The translations under genes and the position numbers were made by a program. Under the pieces are notes generated by a model. It saw nothing but the letters and a program-made list of their open reading frames with translations. It ran no database searches and was not told the origin of the DNA. A stretch of DNA of 64,000 nt from Tenrec ecaudatus (Eukaryota; Chordata; Mammalia; Afrosoricida; Tenrecidae): the NCBI RefSeq assembly GCF_050624435.1, contig NC_134531.1, positions 256,446,812 through 256,510,811 on the forward strand. The letters are read 5' to 3'. Of this stretch, positions 35,545 to 48,015 are shown piece by piece. Positions within the stretch are counted from its first letter, which is position 1; each line of letters begins with the position of its first letter.

Positions 35545-35860
35545 TTGTGGTGTTGTTTTTGTTGTGTTTCATCTACTTGTTTCTCACCTAGCAAACCACT
35601 GCCTACTTCTGTGCCATCTTAACAATTGTGGTCATGTTTGAGCCCCTTGCTGCAGCCACTGTGTCACTCCATCTTATTTCACTCATATGATCATGGGTGG
35701 GATCTGGTAGACGTCAGTCCTCAATATGACACCCATGTTCTTCAACACTTTACAGGGTTATTTTACACCAGCAAAGCATGATTTTGTAATTGTTGCTTCT
35801 ATAAGCATTGTTTATGGATCCAACAAGGTGAAATTAGATTTTCTAGATGCCCTAAAATTT
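35545..35860 (-). mobile_element. RTE LINE 3' fragment
   Basis: 'tgctgcagccactgtgtcac', 'cagtcctcaatatgacaccc' and 'ttcaacactttacaggg' followed by 'tatggatccaacaaggtgaa' match RTE antisense with internal gaps. Confidence 0.7.
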
Positions 35861-38235
35861 ATAATAATCTGCTTAGATCTGAATGTTGTACAGTGTTAAG
35901 GATCTTTAAAAAAACAGTATTTATTCTTAATATTTTTATTCCAGCAATATACACATAGCACTATCTGAAAACAAAGCAGAAAAATAAAGACATATAGTTT
36001 TGTCAATAATTTTATCTTTGAATTATATTATACATTTTCCAAATTTATAAAGGAAATGTCCTTTAAAAGTCATATTACTTGAAAGGAGATTTATTGCATA
36101 TCTTCCAGAAAATTGTGGAATTTAAATTATTATAGCATATAAAATGCATGTAAAATGCTTGACTGATGTTGGGTGATGAATAAAAAAGTGTAAAATGTAA
36201 TCCAAATTAATATTTAATATATGTCTGTAACAGCATACTATAAGAAATGTATCATATATTAACCTAATTATAATCTCAAAAGAATTTATTAGTATCATTT
36301 AAAAGATACATATGTACAAAAATTAAAATTTGTCTAAATTCAAATGAAGTTAAGTACAACTATCATCACTCCAGAAACTTGCTTCACTCTTACTTTTATT
36401 CCTCTACTTATAAATGTCCTGGAATGTGTAACTCAACAGTAATCTTTAACCGTTTCAATCTGTAAGCATAGGCCAAAATGTGGAGGAAAATAAAGGGGAA
36501 ATTGTATCTATTTTACCGATAGGGACAATTTTATTCATTTTACTATTAGTGACTATTTTTAAAAAATTCACCAAAAGATTACCTATCATCTACCTAGCAT
36601 CTATCTACCCAATTTATTGACTTTGTATTATTGCATTTCATATCTCATATACAAGTCTTGGTAATTCAATGATGTTTAAACAAATTGTGAGGCAATAATC
36701 TGTTTCAAAATTAAGATATCTAGTTTCTTCATCTTGAATTAAAAAAACTGAATAGGATAAAAATTGCATTCAATTACAATGTTTGTATTGAGGATGGCAA
36801 TTAAGTTGAGTGAAAATTAATCTTATGAATCTGTACTAAAGTTAAATTCTTGTCTCAATGAATTATGTAATCTCCTTTTGATTCTCCGTTTACTTATCTG
36901 TAAAAAAGGAGGGCATGGAAAAACAGCCTTTGTAAATCTGATTCAATGTAATGTTTATTCTTTTTCAATATACAACAATAGAGGAGTAATATAATCAGAA
37001 TGCATTTGATGTATTTCATACATCACATGAATATATTAAGATTAAATATAGAAAAACATAGTTATTATTGTTAGAACCTGTTCAAACAAAATATGGAATT
37101 TATTTAATTTATTTTGAGAATAGGAACTTTATTTCTGATGATACTGTGTACTACAAAATATAGATTCCTTAATATATTTTTTATTTTCAAAGCAGTTTTA
37201 GAATTACAAAAAGTTGCAGTGAGAGTATATTTTCCCCATCTACTCTCATTCTTCTTATACTTAGTGAAATATTGATTTTTATCCTTTACCTTTAATTCAA
37301 TTCATTTATATTTCACAAATGTTCAGTCCAAAACATAGTCTTAAGTATTCCAGTCAATGACAAAGAGTATTTTACTTAAGAGAACCAAGCAATATCCCAA
37401 AATATGTTCACCAAATTCTAACTCAAGTTATAATTTAAATGAGGTGAAAAATTCTTTTTCCTTATTAAAAGTAAATTATGCCTGCAGTGTAGTAACACAT
37501 ATCTGAAACTTATTAGAAAGTTCATGTGCTGGAAATATCCTCACAAATTACATTTCTTAATGATGCTGATATTAGGAGCAAATGACTTCAGATCTCAAGC
37601 CAAATTATAAGAAAATGATTGTTCACCATGAAATATATTAAGTTATTTATAACTTTATAATTCTCTCTTACTATAATATCAACAATGTCCTTTCACCGAT
37701 AAAAAGGCTGAGGCCAGAAACAGAAAACTGAGGGGAATATACTATTTTTATTATGGACTCATAATAGGGAAATTTTAACATTAAAATAATATTATACATT
37801 TACTCACTCTTATTAACAAGTAGTTTTACAGTGATTTTATATTTCAAGCACCGAGCTAACTCTGAAATACTAACATGCAAAAGAATAGATCAAATATTTA
37901 AGATAAACAATATACAACAGAGTAGGCAAGGCAGACAATGCATAAAGGTCTATAATGAAAATAAGTGCATTTAAAGAATCTTATGGGAAATATATATTAC
38001 ATAGAATAGAATGCATACATTCCATAATGTGTTGTCCATAAAATTAATACATATCTATTAGAACACATACAAATTATTAATTTTAGGGATTTGATAAATT
38101 AATTGTGAAGATCATCTGGAAGACATGTGTATGTAAGTATCTCCATTATAAAGTTGAGAAAGAGAACCTAACCTGAATAAGTATTAAATCTTCTATTAAT
38201 TTAGTATTTGTAGAATAATATTAGACTGTCACAAG
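35861..38235. other. AT-rich DNA, nothing recognised
   Basis: The longest unassigned stretch apart from 57.5-59.5 kb. No repeat family, exon or RNA gene could be named. It may contain repeats too old to see by eye. Confidence 0.55.
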
Positions 38236-38430
38236 GATAAGGATCACTGGTGACATAGTGGGTTATATATGGGACTGTTAATTGATCAGCAATTTAAACC
38301 ACCAGCCTCTCTGGGAGTAAGAAGAGACTTCTGCTCCCAGGAAGATTTACAGCCTCCCAAACCCAAAAGCACAATTCTACTTTGTCCTATAAGATTCCTG
38401 TCAGTCAAAATTGACTTGATACGTTTGATT
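38236..38430 (+). repeat. AfroSINE, near full length
   Basis: Head 'ggatcactggtgacatagtg', body 'gaagatttacagcctcccaa', 3' end 'tttgtcctataagattcctg' and 'gtcaaaattgacttgatacg'. Confidence 0.85.
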
Positions 38431-38574
38431 TGGGTTACTTGGTATTAAAGAATATGTGGGCAGATCTATAACAAAGAATGGAGAACCAACAAGTACTCCA
38501 AATAAACACAAGTGTTAATACATAAGAAATTTGGATGGTTAATCAGAAAATTTGAAAAAAATGGTCTTTACCTA

Positions 38575-38915
38575 CCATTTTGTTGACTCCGACTTAGGAT
38601 GCCCTTACGCATAACATAATCAAATGTTCCTGGCACCTGTTCCATCGATATGGCTTTGCATATGTTTGCACCAATTGTTAAAGTGAATATGTGAATATTT
38701 CAGTTAATGTAATTTAGTTATTCTCATTTTTACTGACCTTGCACTTAACATCATACCTGTTTCTCATAGTTGATCTTTCCTGATGACATGTCCAAAGGAA
38801 GCAAGATGAACCTTCCAAGGATCAGTCCATGGTTCTAAGGTTAGTTTGTTCATTCTTCTGACAGTCTATCTTATATTCATAGAACATTTTGATAATTCAT
38901 AGTATATATATATAT
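38575..38915 (-). mobile_element. RTE LINE 3' fragment
   Basis: 'gttgactccgacttaggatg', 'cctggcacctgttccatcga', 'tgatgacatgtccaaaggaa' and 'cattcttctgacagtctatc' are RTE antisense blocks in order. Confidence 0.75.
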
Positions 38916-38954
38916 GTATATCTCATCATACCACAGCATGATATAAAGGTACAA

Positions 38955-39470
38955 CAAAAATACAGAAAATAGCAAATGCCACTGAAGATATGGACAAACT
39001 GGAACCCTCATCTATTGCTGGCACTTTCTATAAAAGTTGGAAATAGAAATGCATTAGGAATCATGTGATGTATGTCCTAAAGAATATGAGTTGTGGCATG
39101 GACCTATATATGCACAGACATGTTTATCACATCAACACTGCTGGTAGCAAATTCTTCAATACTAATCAATATAAAAGCATAGCAGTGAATCTGCAATATA
39201 CCACACAGCATATATGAACCTTGAGGATAAATGTTGCATAAGATCATTATTATTCAAAGTCAATAAACGTTTTCCCACCATAAGAAACCAGGGCTCTACT
39301 GGGAAAGGTGAGTGGTTGATTAATAATAACTACAAGGTCGACACATGGTAGCTTAAGTGAGGGGAAGGTAAAAACTAAAATTAAAATTCAATCAACTGAA
39401 AAAAGGAATTTTAGAATTAAAAAAAGAGAAACATTGGGAAATAAAACAAAATAAGACTCAATGCATTTGA
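38955..39470 (+). mobile_element. Old L1, ORF2 3' end
   Basis: 'gaagatatggacaaactgga' plus 'accctcatctattgctgg' is the ORF2 block encoding the C-terminal cysteine region. 'gtggcatggacctatatatg', 'taatcaatataaaagcatag' and 'gaaataaaacaaaataagac' follow. Decayed. Confidence 0.65.
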
Positions 39471-39474
39471 GTCT

Positions 39475-40322
39475 GTTTTTGTATATGGTTTGAGTTCTAT
39501 ATTATTTTTATGCAAATGGATATCCAGGTTTTGCGGCACCAATTGATAAGGTGGCTATCAATATTTCACTTAAAGAAGTTGTCCCCTTTATCAAAGATCC
39601 CCTATCCATAGGCAGAGTAACTTTCAAGTTCTTCATTCTGTTTTGGGTTATGTATATGTTTTATAAGTCGCAGGCTGTTTTTACTACCACGGTTGTGTGA
39701 TAAGTTTTGAGATCAGATAATATGAGGACATTGTTCTTTAGGAATGGTTTGCTTGTTTGAAGTCTCTTCCCTTCCATACAAAGTTCACGATTAATTTCTC
39801 CATCTCACTAGAGAAATTATGTTGGATTCTGCGTTGACATTGTATTATATCTGTAGATTGTTCGGTGTAGTGACATTTTCACAACATTGTTTTTCTGTTC
39901 ATGGGGTATATTCTTGCATTTATGTAAGCCTCTTTTTGTTCCTTGTAAGGCTTTTTTGTTTTGTTTTCTTCCGATAGATCTTTTATTTCTCCTGTTATAC
40001 ATATTTATCATAAGCATTTTACATTTGGGGAGGCTGTTGGACATGATTTAGGCTTACTAATTTCCTTTCAATGTTATAATTATTATTATAAAGAAATCTG
40101 ACTGATGTTTATATGTTGATATTGTACCCTGCCACTTTGCTTTATCTTACAATTAGTTCCAGTAAGATTTTTTTGTTTATATGTTTGTTTTTTGTTAATG
40201 TTTGGGGATGTTTTATGTATAGGGCCATAACATTAGAAAATACAAATAGTATTACTTTGCCAATTAGTATGCCTTTTGTTTCCTTTTCTGGTTTTATTTC
40301 TCTAAGACTAAAAATACATTAT
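39475..40322 (-). mobile_element. Old L1 ORF2, part 1 (outer element)
   Basis: 'gcaaatggatatccaggttt', 'gttgtgtgataagttttgag', 'gttgatattgtaccctgcca' and 'gtatgccttttgtttccttt' follow the antisense order of L1 ORF2. The frame breaks off just where the younger L1 begins, and an ORF2 segment further 5' resumes at 46245. Confidence 0.75.
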
Positions 40323-40334
40323 TGAAGGGATTGG

Positions 40335-42258
40335 TGATAAAATTTTTTGTTCTTTGATGCTTGATAACTGATCCCTTCGACACCTCATGGTCACACAGGC
40401 TGGTGTGCACCTTCCATATGGGCTTGGTTGCTTCTGAGCTAGTTGGCCGCTTATTTATCTTCAAGCCTTTAAGGCCTCCCATGCTATATCTTCTGATAGA
40501 TGGGCACCATCAGCTTTCTTCACCACCTTTACTTATGCACACGTTTGTCTTCAGTGATGGCATCTGGAAGATGGGAACCCACTGATATGATTTTTTTGTT
40601 CTTTGATGTCTGATAACTGGTCCCTTCAAACCTCGTGGTCAGACAGGCTAGTGTGCTTCTTCCATGTGGGCTTTGATGTTTCTAAGCTAGATGGTTGCTT
40701 GTTTATCCTCAAGCCTTTAAGACCCCAGATGCTATATCTTTTGATAGCCGGCCAATAACAGGTTTCTTCACCACATTTGCTTATGCACACATTTTTCTTC
40801 AGGAATTGTGCCGTGAAGGTGTGCATCATGGTATGGCAATTTAATAGAACACGTGTTCTTGCATTAAGTACCTGAGTGGAGGCCCAATGTCCATCTGCTG
40901 CCTTAATACTAAACCTATAAATAAATACATGTAGATCCATTTCCACACCCTCCTACATAAATATATTTACATATATACATTGCAGTATTGTCACCTAGTT
41001 CTTTCCTCTATTTCTTTTTACATTCCTCTTGTCCAACAATCATGCTCAGCCTTCATTTGGATTTCAGTAATTTCTCTCTGTTATCTTGCCCTTGCTGAAT
41101 CCCTACCAGGCCTCTCACACCCGCCTTGCCACTGATTTTGGATCACTTGTTGCTCCCCTGTCCCTGGGTTGGTCAGCACCACCTCCTTACCCCTGTCTCC
41201 TCCTCTCCTGTGTGCCCCCGGAACCATTGGTCCCTATGTTTTCTCCTCCAGACTATTCATCCAGACTATCTTATCTAGATAGATCTATGGAGATAATAAT
41301 ATGCACCAAAAATCAAGCCGTAGCAAGATAGGCGATGGATGAGAGCACAGCGATGACAACAAAAAAGAAAACCGATGATCCATAAAAGAATAAATTAATT
41401 AAAAGAAGAAAAATTTTAAAAAGAAAGAAAACCTGTAAATAAATCAAGGTCTAATCTTTGATATCTAGGTGTGTCCTTCCGTCAGGTCTGATGGGGTGCC
41501 GCTCTCTGACCCAGAATCTGTCCTTTCTACTGCCTCGGAGGCTCCTTGCTCTGCTCCCATGGTTGCTCTGCAGCATGCCTTTAGTGGTTTGCCTTGGTGT
41601 CAGGGGGTCAGTTCGGGCCAGTCCCGACACTGAGTCTCCAGTGTTGTCCCCCGCGGGTCCCTGGGCCAGCAAGGGATAGCGTGTCTCATAGTGGGATCAG
41701 CCACACGGTCCACTCTGTGCATTGGCTGTTCAGAGCGGGGATATCTCCCTCCAGGCCTGGTGGGACTGGATATGCTCCACTCTCTCTTCCTCGCCTTTAA
41801 TTTGCTTCCATGTGCTCTGATCAGACAAGCACCACTCCCCTAAATGTAGCGTCAGTGCTGTCCTCTCAAGTGAATTCTTATGGGGGGAGGGGCAGTTGTC
41901 CAAGTAGCTGGTATGGGGGCCGAGCTCTCAGACCCCTCCACTGACTCCCCACTCCTTGCTGGCACACTGCATCCACCTGGCAATGACTAAGTTTGGTTCC
42001 TCTTTCCCTGTGGAGGCACAAACATTACCCTCCCCTTAGGTGGGTCAGCGCCCTAGTCCCCCACCACACGCATTTTTTCCCCCTTTTCCTCCCTCCCTGC
42101 TCCCTTTTTAATTGGCTACCATATGTACTCCAGGATTTGGTCTGGCCCCTGCCACACTACCTGGACCTCACCCCTGGAGTGTTTGTGTACAGTAGCTTTT
42201 TCCCTGTGCCCCTTTTGCACTTACCTTTCTGTTCTTTCTTTTATATAGATATATAAAC
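40335..42258 (-). mobile_element. Younger L1: 3' UTR with two 248-bp units
   Basis: This is the 3' UTR of a 5.9-kb minus-strand L1 (40335-46241). 'ggctggtg' or equivalent starts at 40398 and 40646, 248 bp apart, marking two tandem units. Then come 'ccaatgtccatctgctgcct', 'tcaggcctctcacaccc'-like text at 41105 and G/C-rich blocks matching 62500-63560 of the L1 at the window's end. The canonical final 1 kb with poly(A) tail is absent: the element starts inside a tandem unit, so the 3' end is truncated or prematurely terminated. Confidence 0.85.
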
Positions 42259-43350
42259 TTAGCTCAGCAGACTCATGTTGTACTTTTCCTTTTGTGCTTG
42301 ACTTATTTCCCTTAGCATCATTTCCTCCAGTTCTTTCCATACAGCGATATGCTTCATGCGTTCGTCACTGCTTTTTAGCGATGCACAGTACTCCATTGTA
42401 TGCATGTCCCACAGTTTTTACTCCATTTGTCTCTTGATAGAAATTTGGGTTGTTTCCAACTCCTTGTGATTGTGAACTGTGCCGCATCGTGTCTTCTGTG
42501 GTCTTGTCTGATGTGAAGAGCAGTCCAATCGACTTCTGTTTGCTGATTTTGAATCCTGCCGCTCTGCCATGTTCCTCATTGCTTCCAACACTCCTCTTGT
42601 GGAGTTTAAGGGATCTTCAATGTATAGAATCATATCATCCGTGAATAATGATAATTTTGCCTCTTCCTTCCCCAGAGGAATGCCTTTAATATCTTTTCTC
42701 TTTCTTATGTTGTTAGCTAGGATCTCCAGTACAATATTAAATAGGGGTGGGGACAAGGGGCATCCTTATCTGGTTCCCTTTTTCAGTGGAATTGTTTTAA
42801 TCTTTTCTCTGTTAACTACCACATTAGCTTTTGGTTTTTCATATATGTCTTGTATAATATTGAGGAATTTTCCTTCTATTCCTAGCTTCTTGCATATCTT
42901 AAACAGGAACGCGTGTTGAATGTTGCAGAATGCTTTTTCTACATCTATCAAGATTATCATGTAGTTCCTATAATTTTTCTGCCAATGTATTGAGTAATGC
43001 TGATGGTCTTTCTTATGTTGAACTATCCCTGAATCCCTGGTATGAATCCCACAACACAGTGAATTATTTTTTAATATGCTTTTGTATTCTATTGGCCAGT
43101 ATTTTGTTAAGGATTTTTGTATCAATGCTCATTAGGGATATTGGTCTATAGTTCTCGATTCTGTGGCATCATCGCCAGCTTTAGGTATCAGAGTTATACT
43201 AGTTTCATAGAAAGAGTTTTCTGAGTTTTTCTGCTTACGTATTGTTTTAGAGGAGCCTGGAGCCGTCTTCTTGAGTTGAAAAGCCCTGGTCTCTCTCTGG
43301 AGGATTTGTATGAGTGCTTCTTTGAACTACATGCCGGTAGCTATACTGAG
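42259..43350 (-). pseudogene. L1 ORF2 with large internal deletion
   Basis: The stop codon is at 42259-42261; the C-terminus reads VWKELEEMMLREISQAQKEK. Upstream, 42418-42500 ([18 protein letters not shown]) is joined directly to the RT region: [12 protein letters not shown] (catalytic F-x-D-D) and [13 protein letters not shown] at about 42750, then KANVVVNREKIKTIPLKKG and DVEKAFCNIQHAFL. The join near 42490-42540 removes thumb and connection regions, so the 112-codon open frame here is a deletion fusion. Upstream of 43350 the endonuclease and all of ORF1 are missing. Full-length L1 ORF2 is about 1,250-1,300 codons. Confidence 0.85.
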
Positions 43351-46241
43351 GGGTCAGGCTATCACTGTATCTTCCTGTGGTTTCATAATTCTTCTAGGCA
43401 TCCAGTATTCCATTATTTGGGATGTGTGTTGGATATTCCTCTCATACGACACTGGTCAGATTGCTATCGGCCCTTGAAGGCGTCACTTCCCTGGCTGATC
43501 TCTAAGGTGGCTTCAAGCTTCTTGGAGCACCTTGGATTGCCTGTGATGTTTTCCTCTGAAACTGGTAGGCGTGTGGGTATACCCTCATTGGTGTAGAGCT
43601 CTGTAGCTGGCAGGGGACTTACCGTAGACAGAGAGATCACCTTGGAGATTGGGTGGATGTTCCTGCAGTAGCGTGGAGCCCCACTAGTGGTGGTTAGGCA
43701 TTCCCCCTAGTCACTTGTAGTGCCTTGGGTTTTAGACTGAGAATGCCCCCATTGTTTTCAGGGGAGAACCTCCTACTGCTCCGTGTATGGAAGAGGACCG
43801 GCATGATATCCCTAGCTGCTTGCCAAGTCAATAAATACGGTGGGAGCTCCCCCATTTGGGCCTTCATAGTTGTCCTTGGCAGAGGGGAGTGGCCTAGAGG
43901 CTGCTTGTGGCTTGTGACAGGAAACAGAGTGAAAGGAGAGGAAAAAGAGAGAAAGAAGAAGACACAGACTGGAGCAACAATGCCAAGCAAACTGACACCC
44001 AGTCACACACTCAATTAAATGCACAGAGTATACTAAAGTGACAACAGTAAAAATAAATTAGAAGAGAGAAAGGAAAGAAGAAAAGAAAACAACAAAAAAG
44101 GAGAAGTGACTCTTCTGAGGCTGTGGCAGGAAAGAGAGAGGGCCTAGAAGAGGAGAAAAGAAGAGAAAGTGAAAGAATAACAGAAATAAAGATAAAGAAG
44201 AAAAAAGAAAGAGAACGAGAGAGAATTAAAAGAATAGATAAAGAGATAGCTGACCCATGCTGTGCTGTGTGCAGCACTGTTTTAGGGGTCCAGCTGCCCA
44301 CTGGGTGGGCAGAGTTGCCCTAGGCAGAGGGTGGGGTCTGGGAACCAGCGGTGGCAGGTGAAAAGAAAGAGAGTGAGAAGACAGAATCATACAAGCAGAG
44401 AGAGAAGCGAAGAGAACAAAGAAAGAGAGAGGAAAGACAGTAAAAGAGAAGAAAGAGGAAGAAGGGGGGAAACTCAACTGTGTTCACTAAGATTGGCTGT
44501 GTTGGTAAAGAGAGAAGAGAGAGGAGGAAATAAAGAATAAAGCGATAGATGATCCCTGATTGCTTGAATGTGGGGTCAGAGGGGTTTAGATTCTCCCCCA
44601 ACAACGGCAGGTTGTTGTGACCCAGTACTGATGGGCAGAATTTCCCTAGTTGATGAGATCACCTTAGAGGCCAGACAGAAGTTTCCCCAGAAGCGCAGTG
44701 CAGTGTAAATAGCTATCATACCTGCCTTGTGTGGTGTGCAGCACTCCCATGGAGCAAAGGCTGGAATTCTTCCTGCTTTTTGGGTTGATTTGCCCTAAGT
44801 GGAGGGTAGTGTCCTGGAAGCCAGTAGTGGCATATTATAGGAAAAAGTGGGAGAGAAGAAGAGAAAGAGGGAAAAAGAAAAAAAGGGGGGAGGAAAGAAG
44901 AAAGAGAGAAAGAAATCTAACACAAACCTGAGCTCATTGAGACTGACTGTGGTGGGAAAGATAGAAGGGTGAGTGAATAAAGTGGGAAGAAATAGAATGA
45001 TAAGTAAGAAGATAACTGAAACTTGATCACCTATCCATGAGTCCGGAGGAGTTCCAACTCTTCCACAAGGTAGCAGCGTGGTGTACTGGCTGATGTAGGG
45101 TTTCACCGATGCTGTGTGGAATTACTTTCAAAGGCAAGATCTTACCCATGGCTAGGTGTCAGTTCCCACCACTGGAGTTCACTGGTATATCTGCCTTGTG
45201 CTGTATGTAGCACTGCCCAGGGGCAGGGGGCAGGGTGTTCCCATAGCCCTGTCTAGGGTCCCAAGAAAGGCAGGACCTCCCAGCTATGTGTAGAATCACT
45301 GAGAGGGAATCTGGGCTTATTGTCCTATCTAGACTGCTGCTACCCGATGAGATCAGATGATTTTATTTTATGTTTTTTTTATCCCCCTGGCCAGATAGAA
45401 TAGAATCAAGTTAAATGATCTCCCACAGTCCCTGGGCTGTAACTCTGTGCTGTTTGAAGCTGACACTTGCTACAGTGGGTCTTTGTTATTCAAAAAGCTT
45501 CCAGGCTCTGTAGCTGAGTTCTGGCATTCCTTAGCTAGGCTTCACCTTATGCCGATTTATGTTAAGAGGCCCCCATCTATGTCTTCCTTGGAGCTGAGCA
45601 ACAAGACTGGGGTTTGAGTTTTTAACCAATAATATATATTTCACTCTTTTTTATATTATGCTTGTGATGTGCTCTGATTTGGGGGTTGTCATTGCTGAAC
45701 CCCAGAGGGGGAGATCCAGCTTATCAGGGGGTTTGTTTCCTTCTCTGCCAATTGGAACTATATTCATTCCCTGGACTCTGACTATCCGCCTATTTTCTCC
45801 CACACTGCTGCTGCCTCAGGTAAAAATCTGCTTTTTCTTCTAGTCCAAATATAGCTACACACTGCCCTCACTCCCCAGGCTGTGAGCTCAAGGCAGCCAA
45901 CCTCACTGAGAGCTCTGGTGGGGATTCTCCTCCTCATGTCTGGGATTCTGTCCCCTTTAGGGCTTCAGCTTGGAGAAATCTCTGCTCCTGGCAAGGGCCG
46001 GCACTTTCCAGCTGGTGCCCGCAAGCTCGCCAAAGTCAGAGCACGTTAGTGCATTCTTGGTTTGCTTTTGAGTGTAAATCACATGCAAAAAGGGGGTTCA
46101 GGAGAGGCCCTAGTACCCTAGTTCTAATTTCATGACTCAAACTCCCCTTGCCCTTCACCTATCTCCCAATTTTCTGGTCTGGCAGCAGGAGCTCTGGATG
46201 AGTGTGTCCTATCGAGGCGCCATTTCCCCCCAGCTTTTGTA
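43351..46241 (-). promoter_or_regulatory. L1 5' UTR with purine-rich repeats and 5' terminus
   Basis: The sense 5' end is at about 46241 and starts gctggggggaaatggcgcct, with a GGGGG-then-ATGG order like other mammalian L1 5' ends. The aaatggcgcc core fits a YY1 site, which positions L1 initiation in primates. Between 43900 and 45000 the plus strand carries at least four related blocks, each a 'gtggcagg'- or 'gtggca'-like motif followed by 60-200 bp of GA-rich sequence (43903, 44120, 44347, 44822). Between them lies a 'tgtgtgcagcact' spacer (44267, 44737, 45205). It functions as promoter/leader by analogy. It is unusually long at about 2.9 kb. Confidence 0.6.
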
Positions 46242-46244
46242 CGT

Positions 46245-46845
46245 TGAATTTTGCAGCATACCTTTTCTGGGAAAATTAACATGACTGTGTTGTTTTCTCT
46301 TTAATATATGTGATATATTATACTGATTATGCTCTTATAATGTTGAATAATCCTTGCATACCTAGGATGAATCACACTTAGTCATGATGTAATAATTTTA
46401 TTTTTAAATTTTTGTTGATATGTTGTAGATAACATGGGGTTGGATTTTACATCTGTGTTCAATAGAGTTGTTAAATTATATATATATGTATATGTATTTA
46501 TTTAAGAGTTGTCTTTGTCTTGATACTCAGAGTATCAAGAGTTATTCCTGCTTCATAAATGAATGCAGGAATGTTACTTTTTTCCCTATAATCCGGAATA
46601 CTTTACATAAATTTGGTGCCAATTTTGATGAGTATTTGATTGATTGTATCAGTGAAGCCATTAGGACTTTATTAATTGAAAATTTTTAATAACTTTGTCA
46701 ATTTCTTTTTTTTTGCTATAGGTTTGTTAACTTTTATACCTCAACCTGTGCTAGTGTAGGTAGGTAGTATCATTATAGAAATGTATTCTATTCTTGTATA
46801 TTTTCACATATCGTTAGTCAACACATTGACAATTTTTAATGCATT
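46245..46845 (-). mobile_element. Old L1 ORF2, part 2 (outer element)
   Basis: 'acgttgaattttgcagcata', 'ttgaataatccttgcatacc', 'tttacatctgtgttcaatag' and 'cagtgaagccattaggactt' continue the L1 ORF2 antisense order of 39475-40322. About 200 bp of expected ORF2 is missing at the junction. Confidence 0.75.
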
Positions 46846-46849
46846 AAAA

Positions 46850-47110
46850 AGGTATTTTGTAGCAGATTTGTCCAATGCACTACATTCTTTGATTTGTTGA
46901 CTATTGCTTCTATGTACCTTTATTGTTGATACAACTAAAATCTATGCCCACTTTTTTGGTTTTGTTTTGTTTATGTCATTATCATGATGTTCTTTAATAG
47001 TTTAGTTTCCAGGATTTTCAATTTGTTTCTACTCATGTACCTTCCATATTGAAGGAGGTGCATTAGTAAGTGCTTTAAGCCATTTCAATTTTTAGTGTAC
47101 TAAAATTTGT
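46850..47110 (-). mobile_element. RTE LINE fragment
   Basis: 'tgtagcagatttgtccaatg', 'tttgatttgttgactattgc' and 'gcattagtaagtgctttaag' are RTE antisense C-terminal blocks. Confidence 0.7.
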
Positions 47111-47274
47111 CACCTGCATATATTGTGTCTTAATTCAGACACTGTGTTCTTCACTCAAGAAGGCTTCAGACTATTCATGGATACATTCCAATGTGTTTTA
47201 ATTCCATTATTTCACAACATTTTGGGGTTTGGGAAATTTTTTATTTTAAAATACAGATTTTTTTCTGTGAAGGT

Positions 47275-47565
47275 TTTTTTTTTAAACATTTTATTAGGGG
47301 CTCATACAACTCTTATCACAATCCATACATATACATACGTCAATTGTATAAAGCACATCTGTGCATTCTTTGCCCTAATCATTTTCAAAGCATTTGCTCT
47401 CCACTTAAACCCTTTGCATCAGGTCTTCTTTTTTCCCCCTCCCTCTCTATTTCCCCCTCCCTCTCTATTTCCCCCTCCCTCAGGAGCCCTTGATAATTTA
47501 CAGATTATTATTTTGTCATATCTTGCCCTATCCAGCATCTCCCTCCTCTGTGGAGGTTTTAAAAA
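47275..47565 (-). mobile_element. 5'-truncated L1 tail
   Basis: T-run, then 'ttattaggggctcatacaac', 'cttatcacaatccatacata' and a C-rich tract with a 20-bp unit ('tttccccctccctctcta') in three copies at 47432-47482, ending at 'catctccctcctctgtggag'. About 290 bp of the L1 3' end. Confidence 0.85.
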
Positions 47566-48010
47566 CAGAATTAATCTTTCATAAACATAAACTATCAGAT
47601 CATCAATTACTCCTTTTTTGAATTTCAGACATTTTTAAAAATTTCTTATTTATTAGGAGTGACTGAAATAAAAAATATAATTGAGACCCCTCACCATGAA
47701 CATCATGGAAGTAGCTTTAAGGAAAAAACCTGCTCAGATGAATATTGCTTCCCATTTTCAACCAGTAGATGGTCGCCATTGATATGTACAGCTAGACATC
47801 TGCAAGGAATATTTGAGATGTATCATATAATACAACATGCACTTTCACACGAGGGGGAAAAACACTTGGGAAATAAGTTATGTAAACTTTTTGGTTTCAT
47901 CATGCAAGACCAGCACAAAGGCACTGAGCACATTGGACCAGCCACCCTTGAAAACAGCTTTGCTTATTCATCATGAGTTATCTTCCTCTTCCAGTGAAGT
48001 ATATCTGTGT
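47566..48010. other. Unassigned, with a 106-codon open frame
   Basis: Unique-looking DNA between an L1 tail and an LTR. The frame 47659-47976 (plus) starts at a GTG, not an ATG, and contains no recognised domain. No splice sites or codon bias could be established by eye. Confidence 0.4.
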
Positions 48011-48015
48011 ACATG

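Noticed and set aside
42418-42756. 112-codon minus frame as a new RT-like protein
   Set aside because: It is a deletion fusion of the L1 RT region with the ORF2 C-terminus, not a separate gene.
44140-44930. Basic, Lys/Arg/Glu-rich proteins from GA-rich frames
   Set aside because: The frames arise from polypurine composition in the L1 5' region and differ between units.
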